From: Candidatus Electrothrix gigas
GTDB taxonomy: Bacteria > Desulfobacterota > Desulfobulbia > Desulfobulbales > Desulfobulbaceae
Assembly: GCA_022766165.1 (NCBI GenBank)
Contig: QYLO01000004.1
Span: forward strand, 1-64,000
Direction of reading: 5' to 3'
DNA length: 64,000 nucleotides
The notes under the pieces were generated by a model, which did no database searches, was not told the origin of the DNA, and saw only the letters and a program-made list of their open reading frames with translations. Positions 15,538 through 24,682 of the stretch are shown in pieces; within the stretch, counting starts at the first letter, position 1; each line of letters begins with the position of its first letter. Both the position numbers and the translations under genes were made by a program.

Positions 15538-16827
15538 ATGAGTACGTTTGAAGTAAAAGCCTACCCGGAACTATGGCAGTCATTGGACATGGACGTGGAA
15601 CGCGTTACCAAGGCATGTCAGATGCTGGGTCAGGTCTATGAGCAGTCCTTTCTCAGTCAGCAGAACCGGCCAGAGGGCATGGCCTATTTTGATGAGATGA
15701 TTGCTGAACTGCACGGAGAACGCATCAAGGAGTTGCTGGCAGCCAAGGCTGAAGGGCGTCCAGTGGTTGGCACCTTTTGCGTGTACATTCCAGAGGAACT
15801 TGTGCTTGCAGCAGGCGGTATCTGCATAGGACTTTGCGGTGGTTCGCAAGGCTCTATACCAGATGCGGAAAAGACCCTGCCTCGCAATATCTGCCCTATG
15901 GTCAAATCGGCTTACGGTTTTAAGGCTGGTCGAATCTGTTCGTATTTCCAAGTGGCGGATTTTCTCTACGGTGAAACCACCTGTGATGCCAAGAAAAAGA
16001 CCTGGGAACTGCTGGATCGTCTGATTCCAACCCATGTCATGGAGATTCCCCAGTGCAAAAGGCCGCACAGTATTGCCCTGTGGCAGGAAGAGGTCCAAGC
16101 CTTTAAGACCAAGATGGAAGAGACCACGGGCAAGGCAATGACTGAGGAAAACCTTGCTCAGGCCATTCAGGTGATGAACAACAAGCGTCGGGCCTTGCAA
16201 CGGTTGAATACCCTGCGCCATCATACGCCCAGCCCGATTTCCGGTAAGGATAGTTTGCTGATTGAGCAGATTGCCTTTTATGATGATCCGCTTCGTTTTA
16301 CACAACAGCTCAATACCCTGTGTGATGAACTGGACCAGCGTGTTCAGAACCAGGTCAGCGTTCAGAGCCAGCAGGCTGCACGGGTGATGCTTGCGGGTGC
16401 GCCAATGGCTTTGCCCAACTGGAAGATCCATAATCTGGTGGAAGGGGCCGGGGCAGTGATTGTCAATGAAGAGTCTTGCGTTGGAACCCGTTATTTTAAA
16501 GATCTCATTGATGAATCAGTCACAGGCATGGACAAGATGCTCACTGCGCTGACTGACCGCTACAAGGAAATTGACTGCTCCTGTTTTACCCCGAATAACG
16601 AACGCATTGATCAGGTGATCAAGGAATTCCATGACTCCAAGGCCCAGGGAATTATCCACTACTCCCTGCAGTTTTGCCATACCTATAATATTGAAGAGGT
16701 GCGGATTCGTGAGGCATGTGAGCAGGAGGGCATCCCCTATCTTTCGCTGGAATCTGATTATTCGCTGGAAGATATGGGCCAGCTCCAGACCCGGATCGAA
16801 GCCTTTTTGGAACAGTTGAACGACTGA
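15538..16827 (+). CDS. 2-hydroxyacyl-CoA dehydratase-like (double-cubane type) reductase
   Basis: This is 429 residues from ATG 15538, with AGGAG ahead. The sequence belongs to the HgdB/FldB-type family: VGTFCVYIPEELVLAAGGIC, GLCGGSQGSIPDAEKTLPRN, ICPMVKSAYGFKAGRICSYF and VADFLYGETTCDAKKKTWEL. Several conserved cysteines within the first ~150 residues are placed to hold Fe-S clusters. It is encoded alone as one subunit with an activase next to it. This matches the double-cubane-cluster proteins known in anaerobes, not the two-subunit dehydratases that act on amino-acid-derived acyl-CoAs. The ATP-driven low-potential reductase role is inferred, and the substrate is unknown. Confidence 0.85.
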   Translation: MSTFEVKAYPELWQSLDMDVERVTKACQMLGQVYEQSFLSQQNRPEGMAYFDEMIAELHGERIKELLAAKAEGRPVVGTFCVYIPEELVLAAGGICIGLCGGSQGSIPDAEKTLPRNICPMVKSAYGFKAGRICSYFQVADFLYGETTCDAKKKTWELLDRLIPTHVMEIPQCKRPHSIALWQEEVQAFKTKMEETTGKAMTEENLAQAIQVMNNKRRALQRLNTLRHHTPSPISGKDSLLIEQIAFYDDPLRFTQQLNTLCDELDQRVQNQVSVQSQQAARVMLAGAPMALPNWKIHNLVEGAGAVIVNEESCVGTRYFKDLIDESVTGMDKMLTALTDRYKEIDCSCFTPNNERIDQVIKEFHDSKAQGIIHYSLQFCHTYNIEEVRIREACEQEGIPYLSLESDYSLEDMGQLQTRIEAFLEQLND

Positions 16828-16907
16828 GGGATGCAACAGGAGATTCTGTAGGGATACGTCATGCCGTGTCCCTACTCGGAAAAGACCTCAAGAAAATATG
16901 GTGGAAT

Positions 16908-17651
16908 ATGTACATTGGTGTTGATCTCGGTTCCCGAACCGTGAAGATGGCGGTCTGGGATGGGCAGAAGGTGGTTGCGCATCAGATCGTTGCGTCTGGC
17001 TTTGAACCTCATCGGCAGGCAGAAAAGATGCTTGCAGATTTCCATGCAGATCGGGTGGTTGCTACTGGGTACGGGCGGCATCTTGCAGCAGAGCATTTTG
17101 CTGACCAGGTTATCACCGAGATCAAGGCCCATGCCTTGGGGATTCGTCATCATCTGCCTGACTGCACCACGATTGTTGATGTGGGCGGGCAGGATTCCAA
17201 GGTCATCAGCCTGAATGCTCAGGGCAAGGTGGCCAATTTTCAGATGAACGACAAATGCGCTGCCGGTACTGGTCGTTTTTTAGAGATCATGGCTGCCTCC
17301 TTGGCCTATCCGCTGGCCGAATTCGGTAAGGCTGCCCTGGATGCAGCACAGGAGGTCCAGATTAACTCCATGTGTACAGTCTTTGCCGAATCCGAGGTGA
17401 TCTCCATGAAAAACCGGGGTATTCCTCGGGAGCAGATTGCCCGGGCAGTGCATAGCTCTGTGGTCAGTCGCCTGCTTGCCATGCTTGCACGTTGCGATTA
17501 CGGTGAGACGGTGGCCTTTTCCGGGGGCGTGGCCAATAATCCCTGTATGGTGCAGATGCTCCAGGAGCGTTTGGAGGACACCCAAGTACTGGTGCCGAAG
17601 TTGCCAGATATCACCGGGGCCTTTGGGGCGGCTTTGGCGGCTGCTGACTGA
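16908..17651 (+). CDS. ATP-dependent activase of the dehydratase-like reductase
   Basis: This is 247 residues from ATG 16908. It belongs to the ASKHA fold activases of the HgdC family: YIGVDLGSRTVKMAVWDG (phosphate loop), TTIVDVGGQDSKVI (second nucleotide loop) and NPCMVQML near the C-terminus. The two cysteines that bridge a [4Fe-4S] cluster in the dimer are in NDKCAAGTGRF (~117) and INSMCTVFAESE (~155). The protein hydrolyses ATP to inject low-potential electrons into its partner, here the product of the gene 80 bases upstream. Upstream ATGs are less likely because the family starts at MYIG. Confidence 0.9.
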   Translation: MYIGVDLGSRTVKMAVWDGQKVVAHQIVASGFEPHRQAEKMLADFHADRVVATGYGRHLAAEHFADQVITEIKAHALGIRHHLPDCTTIVDVGGQDSKVISLNAQGKVANFQMNDKCAAGTGRFLEIMAASLAYPLAEFGKAALDAAQEVQINSMCTVFAESEVISMKNRGIPREQIARAVHSSVVSRLLAMLARCDYGETVAFSGGVANNPCMVQMLQERLEDTQVLVPKLPDITGAFGAALAAAD

Positions 17652-17726
17652 CTTCAGTTGTCCCGTTGTTTTTCCTGCTATCTTTTTCAATTTCAGCAGA
17701 TTATATTTCCTTTCCCATTCATGATA

Positions 17727-17841
17727 CGTATCACGACCAAATCGTTATGAGTATCACGACTGAATCGTATCGAGTATCACGGCAGGTTCGTTATACCTAT
17801 CACGACGGATTCGTATCGAGTATCACGACTGCTTCGTATCC
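17727..17841. repeat. Five tandem 23-bp repeats
   Basis: Five consecutive units of exactly 23 bp (17727-17749, 17750-17772, 17773-17795, 17796-17818, 17819-17841) share the pattern AGTATCACGAC...TCGTATCG. Units 2 and 5 differ at only three positions. The period is not a multiple of three, so this is not a coding repeat. The array lies in the 350-bp gap before the membrane-nuclease gene, upstream of a good -35/-10 pair at 17890-17918, as iteron-like operators would. Apart from this array and the promoter, the gap holds nothing I recognise. Confidence 0.8.
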
Positions 17842-17889
17842 TATGTACTTTTTTCTCCCTGATAACCATCTCGGCAAGAGAAAAAACCC

Positions 17890-17918
17890 TTGACAAGGCA
17901 AATGCTTAAAATTACTGT
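17890..17918 (+). promoter_or_regulatory. Candidate promoter for the Mrr-like nuclease gene
   Basis: TTGACA (17890-17895), 17-base spacer, TACTGT (17913-17918). It lies about 50 bases downstream of the 23-bp array and 84 bases before the ATG. Confidence 0.5.
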
Positions 17919-18001
17919 GCGAGAACTTGGTGTTCCCACAATAAGGATGGTGAATACACCTTGGCTGGCTTTGCCGGGGTTCTTTTATTAGATATTTAAA
18001 A

Positions 18002-18976
18002 ATGGAATATTCAGAACATACAAAATCTAAAGGCAAAGTGAGAGCCTGGATTATAAGTCTATTTATAAAAGCTATTCGCTCATGCTCCTCAGAAGAAGAC
18101 AGAATTGATGTGATTACTTGGTTAGCCTTGATTCGGGAGATACTTGCAAATAGCTCACTCCCTGTTGCTACTAAAGCAAAAAATATTTATCGGCTGACAG
18201 ACTCAAAAAAGACGGTCAAAATTATGTTCAACAGTGTTATGGAAGCCATCAAAAATTATAAAAACAGTGATCTTCCTTTTGCAGTTAAAATAACGATTCC
18301 GGTAACTCTTGGATCAGCTTGTTTTGTTGGTGGGCAAGGAGTTGGAATTGCTGCTTTTGGAAGTGCCATAGGAATGCCTGTATTGGTTCTTATTTTTCTG
18401 GGAACTGCTGGGATAACCGCAGTACTGGAGGCATTTCTTAGCAATTCAGAAGCAAGAAACTACATAAGCGTTATTCTGGCTATGTTGGCAAAAGATGAAC
18501 TACTCAGACGGTCAAAAAAATTGCAAAAGACAATTGTCAAAGACCCTGTAAAAGCAAAATCGTTTAATATGCCGAATGATGAGAAAGAATTGCGTTACAA
18601 ACTTCTTAAAATGGATCCATTTGATTTTGAACGACATATTATGAGTTTTTTTCAAAATAGCGGATTGCCAACAATAGTAACAAAAAAGTCGAATGATTAT
18701 GGCATTGATGGGTTTGCTCGACACGCTAACGGATATATTATCGTACAATGCAAGCGATGGGCTTCTGATAATCCTGTTGGAAGACCTGAAATTCAAAAGT
18801 GGAAAGGGGTTATTCTTGACGAAGAAATTAAGAACGCTATATGGAAAACTTATTTTGTAACTACAAGCTATTTTACAAAAGATGCTATTGAAAATGCGGC
18901 GTTGAATAATAAAATTATCCTTGTTAATATGGATACCATTATTGAATGGCATCTTAAGGGTTTTTCTGTAAACTGA
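18002..18976 (+). CDS. Membrane-anchored Mrr-like restriction endonuclease-fold protein
   Basis: This is 324 residues. The N-terminal ~85 residues are helical. They are followed by a hydrophobic hairpin (about 90-145: ITIPVTLGSACFVGGQGVGI, then PVLVLIFLGTAGITAVLEAF), probably two membrane segments. The C-terminal ~120 residues match the Mrr/PD-(D/E)XK fold: FERHIMSFFQNSGLPTIVTK, NDYGIDGFA (catalytic Asp) and YIIVQCKRW (QxK). DNA here is clearly more AT-rich than the flanking genes, which suggests transfer. Such membrane-tethered Mrr proteins are plausible defence effectors, but this is inference. Confidence 0.8.
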   Translation: MEYSEHTKSKGKVRAWIISLFIKAIRSCSSEEDRIDVITWLALIREILANSSLPVATKAKNIYRLTDSKKTVKIMFNSVMEAIKNYKNSDLPFAVKITIPVTLGSACFVGGQGVGIAAFGSAIGMPVLVLIFLGTAGITAVLEAFLSNSEARNYISVILAMLAKDELLRRSKKLQKTIVKDPVKAKSFNMPNDEKELRYKLLKMDPFDFERHIMSFFQNSGLPTIVTKKSNDYGIDGFARHANGYIIVQCKRWASDNPVGRPEIQKWKGVILDEEIKNAIWKTYFVTTSYFTKDAIENAALNNKIILVNMDTIIEWHLKGFSVN

Positions 18977-18990
18977 GAAAGGTTTCCATT

Positions 18991-19566
18991 ATGACCGTCA
19001 CTAAAAAAGCAACTGTCAAGATGACGGAAGGTGTCCCAATGAACCAACTTGAAATTCATCAAACCCGTGCCTTGAGAAAGCAGTTTCAGGCCATGTACCG
19101 AGGTGGAAAAAAAGAACGGGCAATTATTGAACGGGCTGAAACGCTTATCCGTCGTTTACAGGCTAATCCCTTGGATGAACAGGCCGCTTGCAGACGCACC
19201 TATAACGGTGAACTGCGCTTACGGGACTGCCGTAAATACAACCTTTCTTGCGGTTTTCGCCTGATCAGCTTAAAACGGGACAATCGCCTTATTTTTACCT
19301 ATATTGGCAGCCATGATGACTGTCAGAAGTGGATAGAAAATAATCGGGACTTTCAGGATGACATAGAGTCTCAGCCCATACCGTTGATACCATCCATACC
19401 ATCCTGTCATCAAGGAGACGAAGCTAGGCAAGAGGCTGGGGATCTACTATCAGAAGAGCAGGAGCAGGCACGAGATGAGGTGGACGCATACGAAGAAGAG
19501 CTGATGAACCACCTTGATGAGTATGTATTGCGGGAAATTTTTTCTGGTCTCTGTTCCTCACTTTAA
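18991..19566 (+). CDS. RelE/ParE-like domain protein with acidic C-terminal extension
   Basis: 191 residues from ATG 18991. ATG 19039, behind a GGAAGGTG, is an alternative start. Residues ~17-110 (HQTRALRKQFQAMYRG, LIRRLQANPLDEQA, ELRLRDCRKYNLSCGFRLIS, LIFTYIGSHDDCQKWIENN) have the compact alpha-beta layout of RelE-family toxins with the typical C-terminal HDDC..W segment. A ~75-residue acidic, helical tail follows (SEEQEQARDEVDAYEEELMN), which is unusual for a free toxin and might act as a built-in antitoxin. It follows the Mrr-like gene by 14 bases and is probably co-transcribed with it. No separate antitoxin gene is seen. Confidence 0.6.
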   Translation: MTVTKKATVKMTEGVPMNQLEIHQTRALRKQFQAMYRGGKKERAIIERAETLIRRLQANPLDEQAACRRTYNGELRLRDCRKYNLSCGFRLISLKRDNRLIFTYIGSHDDCQKWIENNRDFQDDIESQPIPLIPSIPSCHQGDEARQEAGDLLSEEQEQARDEVDAYEEELMNHLDEYVLREIFSGLCSSL

Positions 19567-19660
19567 CTGGTATTTTCTCCGCAGTACAGGTACACTCCTT
19601 GAGTGAATGGAGACAAACAAGTTTCCAGTACGCCAACAGTCACAGTCCAAGGAGATGACC

Positions 19661-21397
19661 ATGTCGGAAAATTCCGCTATGTTCAAGTACGACGAATACG
19701 GCAATACCCGTGAAATATATGTCTATGCCAGCGGGTTGAGCCTGCATTCTGATCCGTTTATCAACCGTGGAACCGCCTTTACCATTGATGAACGGCAGCG
19801 TCTTGGATTGGTTGCCATGCTGCCGCCAGCAGTACGTAGCCTTGAGGAACAGGTGGAAAACAGCAGGGTCAAGGTCGAGGCTAAGGACTTAGACATTGAC
19901 CGTTTTGTCTATATTCGCTCCCTGTTTGACCGCAACGTCACCCTGGCCCATGCCCTGATAAAGAGCGATATCAGTCGCTACATGTCCATTATCTACACCC
20001 CGACTGTGGGCCATGCCTGTCAGCAGTACTCCTCCATGTTCCGGTCAGCAAATGGGCTGCACTTCCATCCCGGCAACATTGATCAGGCAGAAAATGTCCT
20101 GCGTCGTTTTCAGCAGCGAGACATCCGGGTGGCTGTGGTCACGGATAATCAGGGTATTCTTGGGCTGGGGGATCAGGGGGCTGGTGGGATTGCAATCTGT
20201 TTGGGCAAGTTGATGCTCTACACCCAGGGAGCCGGGATTGCGCCCTGGCATTGCCTGCCCATTTCCCTGGACGTAGGAACCAACAACGAGGCATTGCTCA
20301 ACGATCATGAATATCTGGGCTGGCGGCATAAACGCATTGCCGGGGATCAGTATATTGACTTTATTCAGCGTTTTGCCCGGGCCTTTCGCAATGTCTTTCC
20401 CAATGCCCTGTGCCAGTGGGAGGATTTTTCCAAACAAAATGCCTTTGCCATTCGTGACACCTTTTTGCATGATCTGATCTCTTTTAACGATGATATTCAG
20501 GGAACCGGGGCTGTTGCCTTGGCTGCCATCTACACAGCCATGCGGATCAAACAGGAGAGTCTGGCTGAGCAAAAGTTTTTGATCCACGGGGCAGGCGCAG
20601 GAGGCATTGGCATTGCCGAACAGATTTTGATTGCCCTTTGTGCAGAAGGAGTACCAGCAGAGGAGGCCCGTCAACAGATCTTTACGCTGGATTCACGAGG
20701 TCTGATTACAGCGGATCAAGATCTGCTTCCCTATAAGCAGAAGTTTGCCCAAGATCCGGCTGCGCTTGACTGGCTGCAAGAAGAAGAGGATAAGCAGCTT
20801 GAAAATGTGGTGAAAAAGGCCGGAATTACCGTGCTGATAGGTACTTCAGGTCAACCAGGCTGTTTTAGCAGAGAGATCGTACGCTCCTTGCTCGAACACA
20901 CTGATCGTCCAGTGGTTATGCCGCTTTCCAATCCCACAAACCATGCCGAGGCGGTTCCAGCGGATATCTATAACTGGACCAGCGGTCGTGCGTTGATCGG
21001 AACAGGCTCTCCGTTTCCTGATGTGGTCTATGAAGGACGGGCTTTTTCTGTTGCCCAGGCCAATAATGTGTTTGTCTTTCCAGGTGTTGGACTTGGCACC
21101 TTGACCTCGGGGTCTCGTGCGGTGTTGCCAGCATTCTTTACTGCGGCTGCTGAGGCGGTATCTTCCTGCGTGACATTGACAGATCTGCAAAATGGTGCGC
21201 TTCTTCCGCCTGTGACTGAGCTTGCGGATGTCAGTCTCAAGGTTGCTCAGGCAGTGGGGGAGGCAGCAATTGCAGCTCAAGTGAGTCGACCGTGTGCATT
21301 TTCCAGTTTTCAGCATAATAACGACCCGATTCGCTTGCAGCGTTTGATTCGTCACTTTCAATGGCATCCCAACTATCTACCCTTGGTTGCGATGTAA
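19661..21397 (+). CDS. NAD-dependent malic enzyme
   Basis: This is 578 residues from ATG 19661. AAGGAG at 19649-19654 gives the best spacing to this ATG, while another ATG at 19655 abuts it. The enzyme decarboxylates malate to pyruvate. Motifs are the catalytic tyrosine in YTPTVGHACQQYS, DNQGILGLGDQGAGGIAICL, FNDDIQGTGAVALAA (metal-binding acidic residues), the nucleotide-binding HGAGAGGIGIAEQI, and PLSNPTNHAEAVPADIYNWT. Length and motifs match the large (~565-residue) SfcA/MaeA-type family. With PEP synthase it links C4 acids to PEP. Confidence 0.95.
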   Translation: MSENSAMFKYDEYGNTREIYVYASGLSLHSDPFINRGTAFTIDERQRLGLVAMLPPAVRSLEEQVENSRVKVEAKDLDIDRFVYIRSLFDRNVTLAHALIKSDISRYMSIIYTPTVGHACQQYSSMFRSANGLHFHPGNIDQAENVLRRFQQRDIRVAVVTDNQGILGLGDQGAGGIAICLGKLMLYTQGAGIAPWHCLPISLDVGTNNEALLNDHEYLGWRHKRIAGDQYIDFIQRFARAFRNVFPNALCQWEDFSKQNAFAIRDTFLHDLISFNDDIQGTGAVALAAIYTAMRIKQESLAEQKFLIHGAGAGGIGIAEQILIALCAEGVPAEEARQQIFTLDSRGLITADQDLLPYKQKFAQDPAALDWLQEEEDKQLENVVKKAGITVLIGTSGQPGCFSREIVRSLLEHTDRPVVMPLSNPTNHAEAVPADIYNWTSGRALIGTGSPFPDVVYEGRAFSVAQANNVFVFPGVGLGTLTSGSRAVLPAFFTAAAEAVSSCVTLTDLQNGALLPPVTELADVSLKVAQAVGEAAIAAQVSRPCAFSSFQHNNDPIRLQRLIRHFQWHPNYLPLVAM

Positions 21398-21430
21398 ACA
21401 TTAAACATATCAAAAAAAAGAGAACAGATT

Positions 21431-21826
21431 ATGATACGACAGGAATCACACAGTGTGGCAATGGGATATATTCTCTGGATTTTTGGTTTTATGGGGATGC
21501 ACCGCTTTTACTATGGCAAACCGATTTCCGGTACGATCTATTTTTTTACATTGGGGCTGGTCGGGATAGGTTGGCTTGTTGATTTGTTTTTGATTCCAAG
21601 CATGGATCGAGAGGCAGACCTGCGCTTTGCCCCTGGCCCGATTGACTATAATATTGCCTGGATTCTTCTGGTCTTTCTGGGTGCGTTTGGGGTGCATCGG
21701 ATGTACATGGGCAAGTGGCTCACCGGGATTATCTATCTCCTGACCGGGGGAGTCTTTCTCCTAGGCATTCTGTATGACCTTTGGACTATGAACGAGCAGC
21801 TCAGTTTAATAAATACCAGCGCATAA
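21431..21826 (+). CDS. Double TM2-domain membrane protein
   Basis: This is 131 residues with two copies of the TM2 motif: MGYILWIFGFMGMHRFYYGK and IAWILLVFLGAFGVHRMYMG. Each is followed by a G.IYL/F.T.G.-type second helix and a D (WLVDLFLIP, ILYDLWTMN), giving four membrane segments. TM2 proteins have no defined function in bacteria. The gene ends 23 bases before the lpxB start and is likely in the same transcript. The start is supported only by a weak AGAGAA-type binding site. Confidence 0.85.
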   Translation: MIRQESHSVAMGYILWIFGFMGMHRFYYGKPISGTIYFFTLGLVGIGWLVDLFLIPSMDREADLRFAPGPIDYNIAWILLVFLGAFGVHRMYMGKWLTGIIYLLTGGVFLLGILYDLWTMNEQLSLINTSA

Positions 21827-21849
21827 TCCAAGAATCTGCGCTGTACAGT

Positions 21850-23016
21850 ATGACTGTCCCTCTTATGATTGTCACTGGCGAGGCGTCTGGCGATATGCAC
21901 GGCGCCCGACTGGTTGAAGCTATGCAGGCTCTCCAACCTGATCTCTCTTTTTCCGGGATTGGCGGACAGGAGTTGGCCGCTGCTGGTGTCAAGATGCTCT
22001 TTGATGCCTCGAAACTGGCTGTAGTTGGGATTACCGAGGTTATGAGCCATCTTGGCGATATCCTTGCTGCCCGTAAGATCCTGATTCGCCGAATGCAGAC
22101 AGAAAGACCTGCCCTGCTGATCCTGATTGATTACCCGGATTTTAACCTGCTCCTTGCTGCTCAGGCGAAAAAAATGGGTATCCCGGTTTTTTACTATATT
22201 AGTCCCCAGGTCTGGGCATGGCGCAGTGGTCGGGTAAAAAAAATAGGCAGACTCACCGATCGGATTGGGGTTATCCTGCCCTTTGAAAAAGACTTTTACG
22301 CATCTCGTGGTGTGGAAGTTGACTTTGTCGGTCATCCACTCAAAGATACTGTGAGCAAGGAGAAGGTTGCCTGCAAAGAGGACTTCTTTCGCATGCATAA
22401 TCTATCGGTTGCCCCGGAAACCCGGGTTATTGGCCTGCTCCCTGGTAGCCGTTCCAAGGAGATCCGCTCTCTGCTCCCTGATTTTTTTGCTGCTGCACAA
22501 GTCTTAGTTGAAAAAGAGCAGGATACAAAATGGCTCTTTTTACTGCCCCGTGCTGCAACAGTTTCTGAGGACTTGCTCTTGCAAAGCGGCCTTGCCAACT
22601 ATCAGGATCGTCTTGACCTCCACGTCCTGAGTAAGAACCGATATGACGTGATGGCAGCCTGTGATGCTGTGGTTGCTGCATCAGGCACTGTTACCCTTGA
22701 GTTAGCCATTCTCGGTGTTCCCACCCTGACCACCTATCGAGTTTCTCCACGAACCTATCAACTGGGACGTTTGCTGATTCGTCGTATTCGCTACTTTTCT
22801 TTAGTTAATCTCATTGCTGAACAGGAGGTTATACCGGAGTTGCTTCAAGATGCAGTGCAACCAGATGCCATTGCCAAGCATCTGGCAAACTTGGTCAAGA
22901 ACAGGGTGTATCGTGAAAAGATGATCCAGGGACTTACCCAAGTGGCAGAAAAACTTGGGCCTTCGGGCTGCGCAAAGCGGGCAGCAGAGCTTGCCTTTAC
23001 ATGTATGAATGTATGA
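21850..23016 (+). CDS. lpxB: Lipid-A-disaccharide synthase
   Basis: This is 388 residues from ATG 21850, where the family starts (MTVPLMIVTGEASGDMHGAR). LpxB condenses UDP-2,3-diacylglucosamine with lipid X at the inner membrane in lipid A synthesis. Family motifs are SFSGIGGQELAAAGVKMLFD, VVGITEVMSHL, DYPDFNLLLA, YYISPQVWAWRSGRVKKI, VGHPLKD, LLPGSRSKEI and ASGTVTLELAILGVPTL. It confirms a diderm with LPS. No good ribosome binding site precedes it, so translation may depend on coupling with the TM2 gene 23 bases upstream. Confidence 0.96.
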   Translation: MTVPLMIVTGEASGDMHGARLVEAMQALQPDLSFSGIGGQELAAAGVKMLFDASKLAVVGITEVMSHLGDILAARKILIRRMQTERPALLILIDYPDFNLLLAAQAKKMGIPVFYYISPQVWAWRSGRVKKIGRLTDRIGVILPFEKDFYASRGVEVDFVGHPLKDTVSKEKVACKEDFFRMHNLSVAPETRVIGLLPGSRSKEIRSLLPDFFAAAQVLVEKEQDTKWLFLLPRAATVSEDLLLQSGLANYQDRLDLHVLSKNRYDVMAACDAVVAASGTVTLELAILGVPTLTTYRVSPRTYQLGRLLIRRIRYFSLVNLIAEQEVIPELLQDAVQPDAIAKHLANLVKNRVYREKMIQGLTQVAEKLGPSGCAKRAAELAFTCMNV

Positions 23017-23210
23017 ATAAACAGTACGATAATTCGCTAGGTCAAGAGGTCAAGAGAGCTACTCATACCATTTTTTTCTTTGCAATCTTGCCTTAAGAGA
23101 GTAAAGTTGTAACTGAGAGTTATCTGCTTAACACGTTGATAATAGAAGGTTGCAAGAATTAGGAATTCGCCTAAAGGGTACTACGTTCAAATACTACACG
23201 AGGTAAAATA

Positions 23211-23942
23211 ATGAAAAATATGCTGAAAAATTTCTTTTTAACGGGAGCATTATTGCTTGTTGCCAGCACCGTTTATGCAGAAGAAAATGTTGCGTTAAAT
23301 ACAAAATCCAGCACACTTGATACATACGATACATATGATACATCTACAAACATTGCATTGGGAGCACGTATAAGCACCCTAGGGGCAGGGCCAGAGCTTT
23401 CTCTGGGACTCTCTGATTTTTGGAGCATTCGCGCTGCCGCCCATTGGGGGAGTTACACTGTTGACGGTGATACAGACAATATTGAGTATGAATATGATCT
23501 GAGTCTTGCATCAGGGCTGGTTACTCTTGAGTGGAATGTCTTTGCCGGTGGATTTCATATTGATGCTGGTCTCTTGTTTAACAGCAACAGTCTCGATGCG
23601 GTAGGCCAAGCAACAGACGGAACCTTCACAATTAATGGCATAAACTATACTCCTAATCAAGTGGGTACGCTGAACGGAGAAGTTGATTTTGATTCTGTTG
23701 CACCCTATTTTGGAATCGGCTGGGGTAATCCTGTTGCTACAAATACAACGTGGACATTCTTTTTCAACCTTGGAGTTGTTTTTCAAGGTTCTCCAGATGT
23801 TACTTTGTCAGCCGATGGACTAGCTAGTAACGATGCAATTTTTCTAGCCAACTTAGAAGAAGAAGAGAAAAAACTTCAAGATGAGCTTGATCAATTCGAG
23901 TATTATCCTGTTGTCGCTTTGGGATTGACGTATAAATTCTAA
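23211..23942 (+). CDS. Outer-membrane beta-barrel protein
   Basis: This is 243 residues with a signal peptide ending VYA (residue ~23) and a GAGGT ribosome binding site. The mature part shows alternating amphipathic strands (GPELSLGLSDFWSIRAAAHW, GFHIDAGLLFNSNS, VAPYFGIGWGNP, WTFFFNLGVVFQG). It ends YYPVVALGLTYKF with the terminal Phe needed for BAM recognition. The size suggests an 8-strand barrel, OmpW/OmpA-like. Near the N-terminus a 9-bp repeat codes DTYDTYDTS. A charged segment (EEEEKKLQDELDQ) before the last strand is probably a periplasmic turn or loop. Confidence 0.85.
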   Translation: MKNMLKNFFLTGALLLVASTVYAEENVALNTKSSTLDTYDTYDTSTNIALGARISTLGAGPELSLGLSDFWSIRAAAHWGSYTVDGDTDNIEYEYDLSLASGLVTLEWNVFAGGFHIDAGLLFNSNSLDAVGQATDGTFTINGINYTPNQVGTLNGEVDFDSVAPYFGIGWGNPVATNTTWTFFFNLGVVFQGSPDVTLSADGLASNDAIFLANLEEEEKKLQDELDQFEYYPVVALGLTYKF

Positions 23943-24061
23943 TCAGCGATCAGCGCAAAGAGGTCAAAAGAAATTTTACTATAAAAGTACCCTTTTTCAT
24001 ACTTTATTCTCCCTCTCCAGTGGGGAGTGGGAGATACGTAGTCCTGCAAACATGACAAAAC

Positions 24062-24682
24062 ATGACACTATTCACCATAAAGACCTTGCAAAAACAAGTC
24101 GTTGTTTATCTCATTACCAGCAGTATAGCTCTGATCTTGCTTTCGCTAACTGGTTGTGCCAAAACAGGTCAGGCTGTTCACGGACTGTTGGACAATGTAA
24201 CCACGTTAAAGGATGAACTCAAAGAACTCAAGGTCAAGGTATGGGATAAAACAAAAGGCTATCAGGGAGTACGATACTCTCCCACTGATAGAGTCGTTCC
24301 CACCTTTCAGGATCAACAGGTTCCGGTCAGTTGCCGAGTCTTTGCCCATCTCCTTGTTCAGATTCCCAAGGGATTTACAGGAAAGAGCATTGCTCAGGCA
24401 GTTGAAGCAGAGGCCACAGCACGGGGCGCAGATATGTTGCTTATCGGTGGTACTCGGCAAGCAACCGACGCAGAAACTGAACAAGCTCCGCTTTTTTCCT
24501 ACTACGGACCAGAACAACCCTATAAATGCCGAGACTACTGGAATGGCTGGAAGTTTGCCTATGAGGACTGGGTTGATCAGGGCGACTGGGTGACAATCGG
24601 CTATGATGAATGGGGGAGTCCAAATGCCCATTTCAACTCCCCTCTGATCATGCAGGTAGCCTTTCTTCGTTGTTCGGAGTAA
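24062..24682 (+). CDS. Predicted lipoprotein
   Basis: This is 206 residues with a long N-region, a hydrophobic segment and a lipobox, LSLTGC (Cys at ~33). A short helical stretch ([20 protein letters not shown]) follows, and then a soluble domain with [35 protein letters not shown] and [20 protein letters not shown] do not recognise the family. The pattern of a variable N-terminus, then an A.ARGAD-type helix and ILIGG strand, resembles small envelope lipoproteins. Its last 35 bases overlap the 3' end of the convergent histidine kinase gene. Confidence 0.7.
   Translation: MTLFTIKTLQKQVVVYLITSSIALILLSLTGCAKTGQAVHGLLDNVTTLKDELKELKVKVWDKTKGYQGVRYSPTDRVVPTFQDQQVPVSCRVFAHLLVQIPKGFTGKSIAQAVEAEATARGADMLLIGGTRQATDAETEQAPLFSYYGPEQPYKCRDYWNGWKFAYEDWVDQGDWVTIGYDEWGSPNAHFNSPLIMQVAFLRCSE

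Noticed and set aside
17727..17841. CRISPR array
   Set aside because: Units are contiguous 23-bp repeats without spacers, and there are no cas genes.
17666..17893. 75-codon frame through the 23-bp array
   Set aside because: The period is not a multiple of three, the peptide is not repetitive, and no start signal is seen.
18991..19566. Treating the RelE-like gene as a conventional toxin-antitoxin locus
   Set aside because: No antitoxin gene is adjacent. The upstream gene is a large membrane nuclease, so I keep the call as RelE-like only.
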